Assembly: GCA_044228045.1 (NCBI GenBank) | Contig: JBGAVQ010000002.1 | Span: 16,908 to 80,907 of the forward strand | Source: JAXLVB01 sp044228045 | Lineage (GTDB): Bacteria > Bacteroidota > Bacteroidia > Cytophagales > Spirosomataceae | DNA length: 64,000 nucleotides | Reading direction: 5' to 3' | Shown: positions 61,135-64,000 of the stretch, piece by piece | How positions within the stretch are numbered: the first letter of the stretch is position 1 | How the letters are laid out: every line of letters begins with the position of its first letter | Notes under the pieces: generated by a model | What the model was told of the DNA's origin: nothing | Seen by the model: only the letters and a program-made list of their open reading frames with translations | Databases searched by the model: none | Translations under genes and position numbers: made by a program

Positions 61135-63000
61135 ATGAAAAAAGTAATCGTCCTACTGTGTGCAAGTGTCTTGTTAGTCACAAATGCCTATTCACAAGCC
61201 ACCAAACCTCGGCTGAGTCTAACACAAGTCAAAGATTCAATTGCGGTGATAATGAAACAAGAACACATAGTGGGCTTAATGCTGGGAATTGCTAATAAAG
61301 ATTCTGTGCTTTTTACAGGCGGTTTTGGCTATGCAGATTTGGAGACAAAACGTTTGGTGGACCATCATACCTTGTTTAGAATGGGATCTATAACCAAGAT
61401 GTTTGTGTCGCTGGGGATTTTGAAATTGGTAGAAGAAGGCAAACTCAACCTGAATGACAAACTAAAAGATATTGCTCCTGACGTGCCGTTTGAAAACGCT
61501 TGGGAAGCTACTCATCCTGTCAGAATCGTACATTTGTTAGAACATACCACTGGTTTTGACGACATTAAACTCAACCGAATGTATGGATTAGGGGGTAAAG
61601 AAAACAAAGGGAAAGAGATGATGCTGGTGCACGAAAAATCGTATGTGTGCCGTTGGAAACCAGGGGAACGAATGGCTTATTCCAATCCTAATTACGCTGT
61701 ATTGGGCTACGTGATTGAGCATATAGTAGGCAAATCGTATGAGCAATTTCTGACAGAAACGATATTGAAACCCCTGGGAATGAATAATTCCAACTTCAAT
61801 TTGAGTAGCAAAAAACCTCAATTGGACGTAAAAGAGTACATTTTTCAAAGTAATCAAATCAAAAAAGTGCCTTCAGTTACTTTACTGAGTGGGCCGCAGG
61901 GAGCATTATGGTCAAGTGCTGAAGAAATGTGTAAGTTCTTACAACTGTTTTTAAGAAATGGCGACTCTTTAATCAAAAAAAGCAGTATTGACGAGATGGA
62001 AACGCCGCATAGTTCATTGGCTGCCACCAAAGGATTGAAAACCTGCTATGCCCTTGCCAATAGAACGAGTTTTTTGAAAATGGCCTACGCCATGCGTGGC
62101 CACGATGGACTTACGGGTACGTGCTATTCATCGTTTAATTACAACCGTGACTTGAACATTGGGTTTGTGGTGGCTTCTAATAGTAACCAATCGAATTTTA
62201 GAATTGAACAGTTGATTGTGAAATATTTAGAGCAGAACATACCCAATGTTAATCAATCCTTGAAACCCCTGGTCTTAGAGCAAAAATCTATAGAGCCTTA
62301 TTTAGGGCTTTATGAGTTTGGTAGTCCACGAAACGAATTGGCTGGCTTTCGTGACAAATTGTTGGATGCACCACACATCTATCTTGAAAATGGTAAATTA
62401 TTTTACAAACCGCTATTAGGCAGTGCTTCAGAGTTGGTGCAAACTGGACCACTCACCTTTGCTTGGAGCGATATGAATGCCCCATTGATTGTGTTTACGA
62501 CTAACGATGACGGCAAGCGTGTATTTTTGATTGCTGGCAGCTATTACGAACAAACCTCTTATTGGGGTGGCATTGCCAAGCGATTTCTTTGGGGAATGGC
62601 CATTTTAGTGGCCTTGTTTTCGTATGGTTTAATGTTTGTGTCACTTGTTCAATTCTTTCGTAAAAAGCTCATTGCCAAAGAATTAACAGCGAGGATTTTG
62701 CCTGCCATTGGTCTGAGTTTGTTGCTGTGGAGTGTTTTTGAGGTGCTGGAAGTGCAAGAATATAGTTACCTACTCTACGAACTCGGCAGTGTGAATACTC
62801 GAACACTAATTATCTTTTTGGGTACGTTGAGTTTTGGAATTATTTCAGTGGTATTTTTAGTAACAACCATTCAATGCTTTCTTAAAACTAAGGCAACTTG
62901 GTTTAACTGGTACATGGCATTGACCGCAATTTCGTTGTGTGCTATTGCTCTTTTACTGGCAACAAATGGCTGGATTGGTATGATGACGTGGAGGATGTAG
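61135..63000 (+). CDS. Serine hydrolase (class C beta-lactamase fold) with membrane C-terminus
   Basis: A 621-residue protein with a signal peptide (MKKVIVLLCASVLLVTNAYS). The beta-lactamase-family catalytic domain shows SxxK in RMGSITKMFVS, the YxN motif in MAYSNPNYAVLGYVIE and a serine-hydrolase C-terminal lobe. After about residue 480 there are four hydrophobic segments (FLWGMAILVALFSYGLMFVS, ILPAIGLSLLLWSVF, TLIIFLGTLSFGIISVVFLV, YMALTAISLCAIALLLA), so the enzyme is anchored with the catalytic domain outside. It may be an esterase or peptidase; antibiotic resistance is not implied. It converges with the S9 peptidase, 12 bp away. Confidence 0.87.
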   Translation: MKKVIVLLCASVLLVTNAYSQATKPRLSLTQVKDSIAVIMKQEHIVGLMLGIANKDSVLFTGGFGYADLETKRLVDHHTLFRMGSITKMFVSLGILKLVEEGKLNLNDKLKDIAPDVPFENAWEATHPVRIVHLLEHTTGFDDIKLNRMYGLGGKENKGKEMMLVHEKSYVCRWKPGERMAYSNPNYAVLGYVIEHIVGKSYEQFLTETILKPLGMNNSNFNLSSKKPQLDVKEYIFQSNQIKKVPSVTLLSGPQGALWSSAEEMCKFLQLFLRNGDSLIKKSSIDEMETPHSSLAATKGLKTCYALANRTSFLKMAYAMRGHDGLTGTCYSSFNYNRDLNIGFVVASNSNQSNFRIEQLIVKYLEQNIPNVNQSLKPLVLEQKSIEPYLGLYEFGSPRNELAGFRDKLLDAPHIYLENGKLFYKPLLGSASELVQTGPLTFAWSDMNAPLIVFTTNDDGKRVFLIAGSYYEQTSYWGGIAKRFLWGMAILVALFSYGLMFVSLVQFFRKKLIAKELTARILPAIGLSLLLWSVFEVLEVQEYSYLLYELGSVNTRTLIIFLGTLSFGIISVVFLVTTIQCFLKTKATWFNWYMALTAISLCAIALLLATNGWIGMMTWRM

Positions 63001-63012
63001 GCTTTACTACCA

Positions 63013-64000
63013 CTATTTCAACTCAAAATCCCAAATAGGTTTCGCACCCAGTAGGTGTTCCACAAAGTAGTTCCATTTCTTTTTGGTGAAATAATCGTTG
63101 TATTTGCCCACGTAACCATGATGTTGGCTGGGCAAAATCAACATATCAAATTCTTTGTCAGCCTTAATTAAGGCTTCGGCTAACTTGAAGGTAGCTGATG
63201 GATTTACGTTTTCGTCAATGCCGCCGTGTGTAATAAGCAATTTCCCTTTCAGATTACCCGCCATCGTGATGTTGGACACTTTGTGGTAAGATGAGTCAAC
63301 GGGCCAGCCCATGTACATTTCGGGCCACCAGTCTTTTTCCATTCTGAAATCGTGATCGGCAGAACTGGCAACGGCTACTTTGTAAAAATCAGGGAATTCC
63401 AGCACAGCATGGCCAGCATCGTAGCCACCAGCCGAATGCCCAAAAATACCGACTCGGTCCACGTCAATCCATGTATATTTTTGCCCTAACTGCTTGATGG
63501 CCAGCACATGGTCAGTTAAATTCTTACCCATATTTTTGTACGAAACATTGTGAAAGGCTTTTGATCTTCCTGCCGTGCCAAGGCCATCAACGGTCACTAC
63601 AATGAAGCCTAACTCAGCCAAGGCTTGGTTGGAGCGAGTAAGGGTAGCCGCAAAATTACGAGGAAACATATTGGTATGCGGCCCCGTGTAAGATTGATCA
63701 ATGACAGGGTATTTTTTGGTGGCATCAAAGTTGGTAGGTTTCCAGATTGCCCCATAAATCGTAGTGGTGCCGTCTCGTCCGGTGGCCGTAAATGTTTCGG
63801 GAAAATGAAAATTCAAGGCAAGTATATCATCAACAGTTGCTTTGCTGAGTTCTTTGATGATTTTGCCCGTGGCTACTTCTCGCAGCACCGTTCGGGTGGG
63901 TTGGTCGGGAGCCGAAATGTTATCACACAGGTATTTGCCATCTGGCGAAACGGTTACGTCGTGGTTGGCATTTTCAGGAGTCAGTAAGCTGAGGCCTTTG
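63013..64000 (-). CDS. S9 family peptidase (DPP4-like), 5' end outside window
   Basis: The open frame runs off the window, so only about 328 C-terminal residues are seen. They include the end of the beta-propeller (ANHDVTVSPDGKYLCDNIS), then the alpha/beta-hydrolase domain with nucleophile Ser in GIFGHSAGGYDAGH, Asp in THGGIDENVNPS and His in PSQHHGYVG. The sequence fits the prolyl oligopeptidase/dipeptidyl-peptidase IV group; substrate is unknown. The frame's nearest internal GTG at 63888 is not the real start. Confidence 0.9.
   Translation of the reverse strand, partial: KGLSLLTPENANHDVTVSPDGKYLCDNISAPDQPTRTVLREVATGKIIKELSKATVDDILALNFHFPETFTATGRDGTTTIYGAIWKPTNFDATKKYPVIDQSYTGPHTNMFPRNFAATLTRSNQALAELGFIVVTVDGLGTAGRSKAFHNVSYKNMGKNLTDHVLAIKQLGQKYTWIDVDRVGIFGHSAGGYDAGHAVLEFPDFYKVAVASSADHDFRMEKDWWPEMYMGWPVDSSYHKVSNITMAGNLKGKLLITHGGIDENVNPSATFKLAEALIKADKEFDMLILPSQHHGYVGKYNDYFTKKKWNYFVEHLLGAKPIWDFELK

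Overview
This 64 kb window comes from a Bacteroidota chromosome, most likely order Cytophagales; I do not name a genus. The evidence is two large secreted proteins with C-terminal type IX secretion (T9SS) sorting tails, Bacteroidota promoter -7 boxes of the form TAnnTTTG, a DivIVA-type protein, the carboxyspermidine route to spermidine, lipid A and heptose genes, and many short lipoprotein signal peptides. GC content looks moderate (low 40s percent). Almost everything is ordinary chromosomal gene content. I see no prophage, insertion sequence, rRNA operon or CRISPR array.

Layout. 0.2-8.5 kb (minus): 5'-nucleotidase, guaA, and a tight cluster folB - namZ - SGNH - MBOAT - SGNH that looks like a cell-envelope recycling and O-acylation operon. 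8.5-12.3 kb: an inverted intergenic repeat, a DivIVA protein, a WD40 protein, a phosphopantetheinyl transferase and a transglutaminase-like protein. 12.5-19.2 kb (plus): galE, an embedded higBA toxin-antitoxin pair, rfbB, rfbA, two unknown envelope proteins and kynureninase. 19.2-23.8 kb (minus): accA - HAD hydrolase - site-2 protease - plsC - nspC. 24-27.3 kb (minus): methyltransferase, aminopeptidase P, AAA+ ATPase. 27.4-27.8 kb: tRNA-Ala(GGC) preceded by two aberrant tRNA-like copies in an exact 113-bp array. 28-35 kb: NrtR-type regulator, NlpC/P60 lipoprotein, tex, AddA-type helicase-nuclease. 35-40.2 kb (plus): DoxX-like membrane protein, pyrG and yidC, all broken by frameshifts. 40.3-47.3 kb: periplasmic binding-protein-like lipoprotein or secreted protein, hemL, glycosyltransferase, hldD, queD, lpxB. 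47.4-55.5 kb: carboxyspermidine dehydrogenase and two T9SS beta-repeat proteins. 55.5-64 kb: beta-CASP nuclease, PBP4, hslV, pyruvate dehydrogenase E2, a serine hydrolase and a truncated S9 peptidase.

The genes link in several ways. nspC and the saccharopine-dehydrogenase-like gene, 27 kb apart, are the two steps of one spermidine pathway. galE, rfbB, rfbA, the glycosyltransferase, hldD and lpxB feed surface glycan and LPS synthesis. namZ, the NlpC/P60 protein, PBP4 and the SGNH/MBOAT cluster act on the cell wall or envelope.

A caution on data quality: at least six genes are interrupted by small indels (namZ, a site-2 protease, a DoxX-like gene, pyrG, yidC, the second T9SS protein). pyrG and yidC are normally essential, and the indels are very dense at about 35.4-37.05 kb, so uncorrected sequencing error is the most likely cause. 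The most interesting non-artefactual candidates are the tRNA-Ala array, the NamZ/SGNH/MBOAT/SGNH operon, the higBA pair coupled to galE, the dispersed AGTCGA intergenic repeats, and the TTGTTCAA iterons before the spermidine gene.
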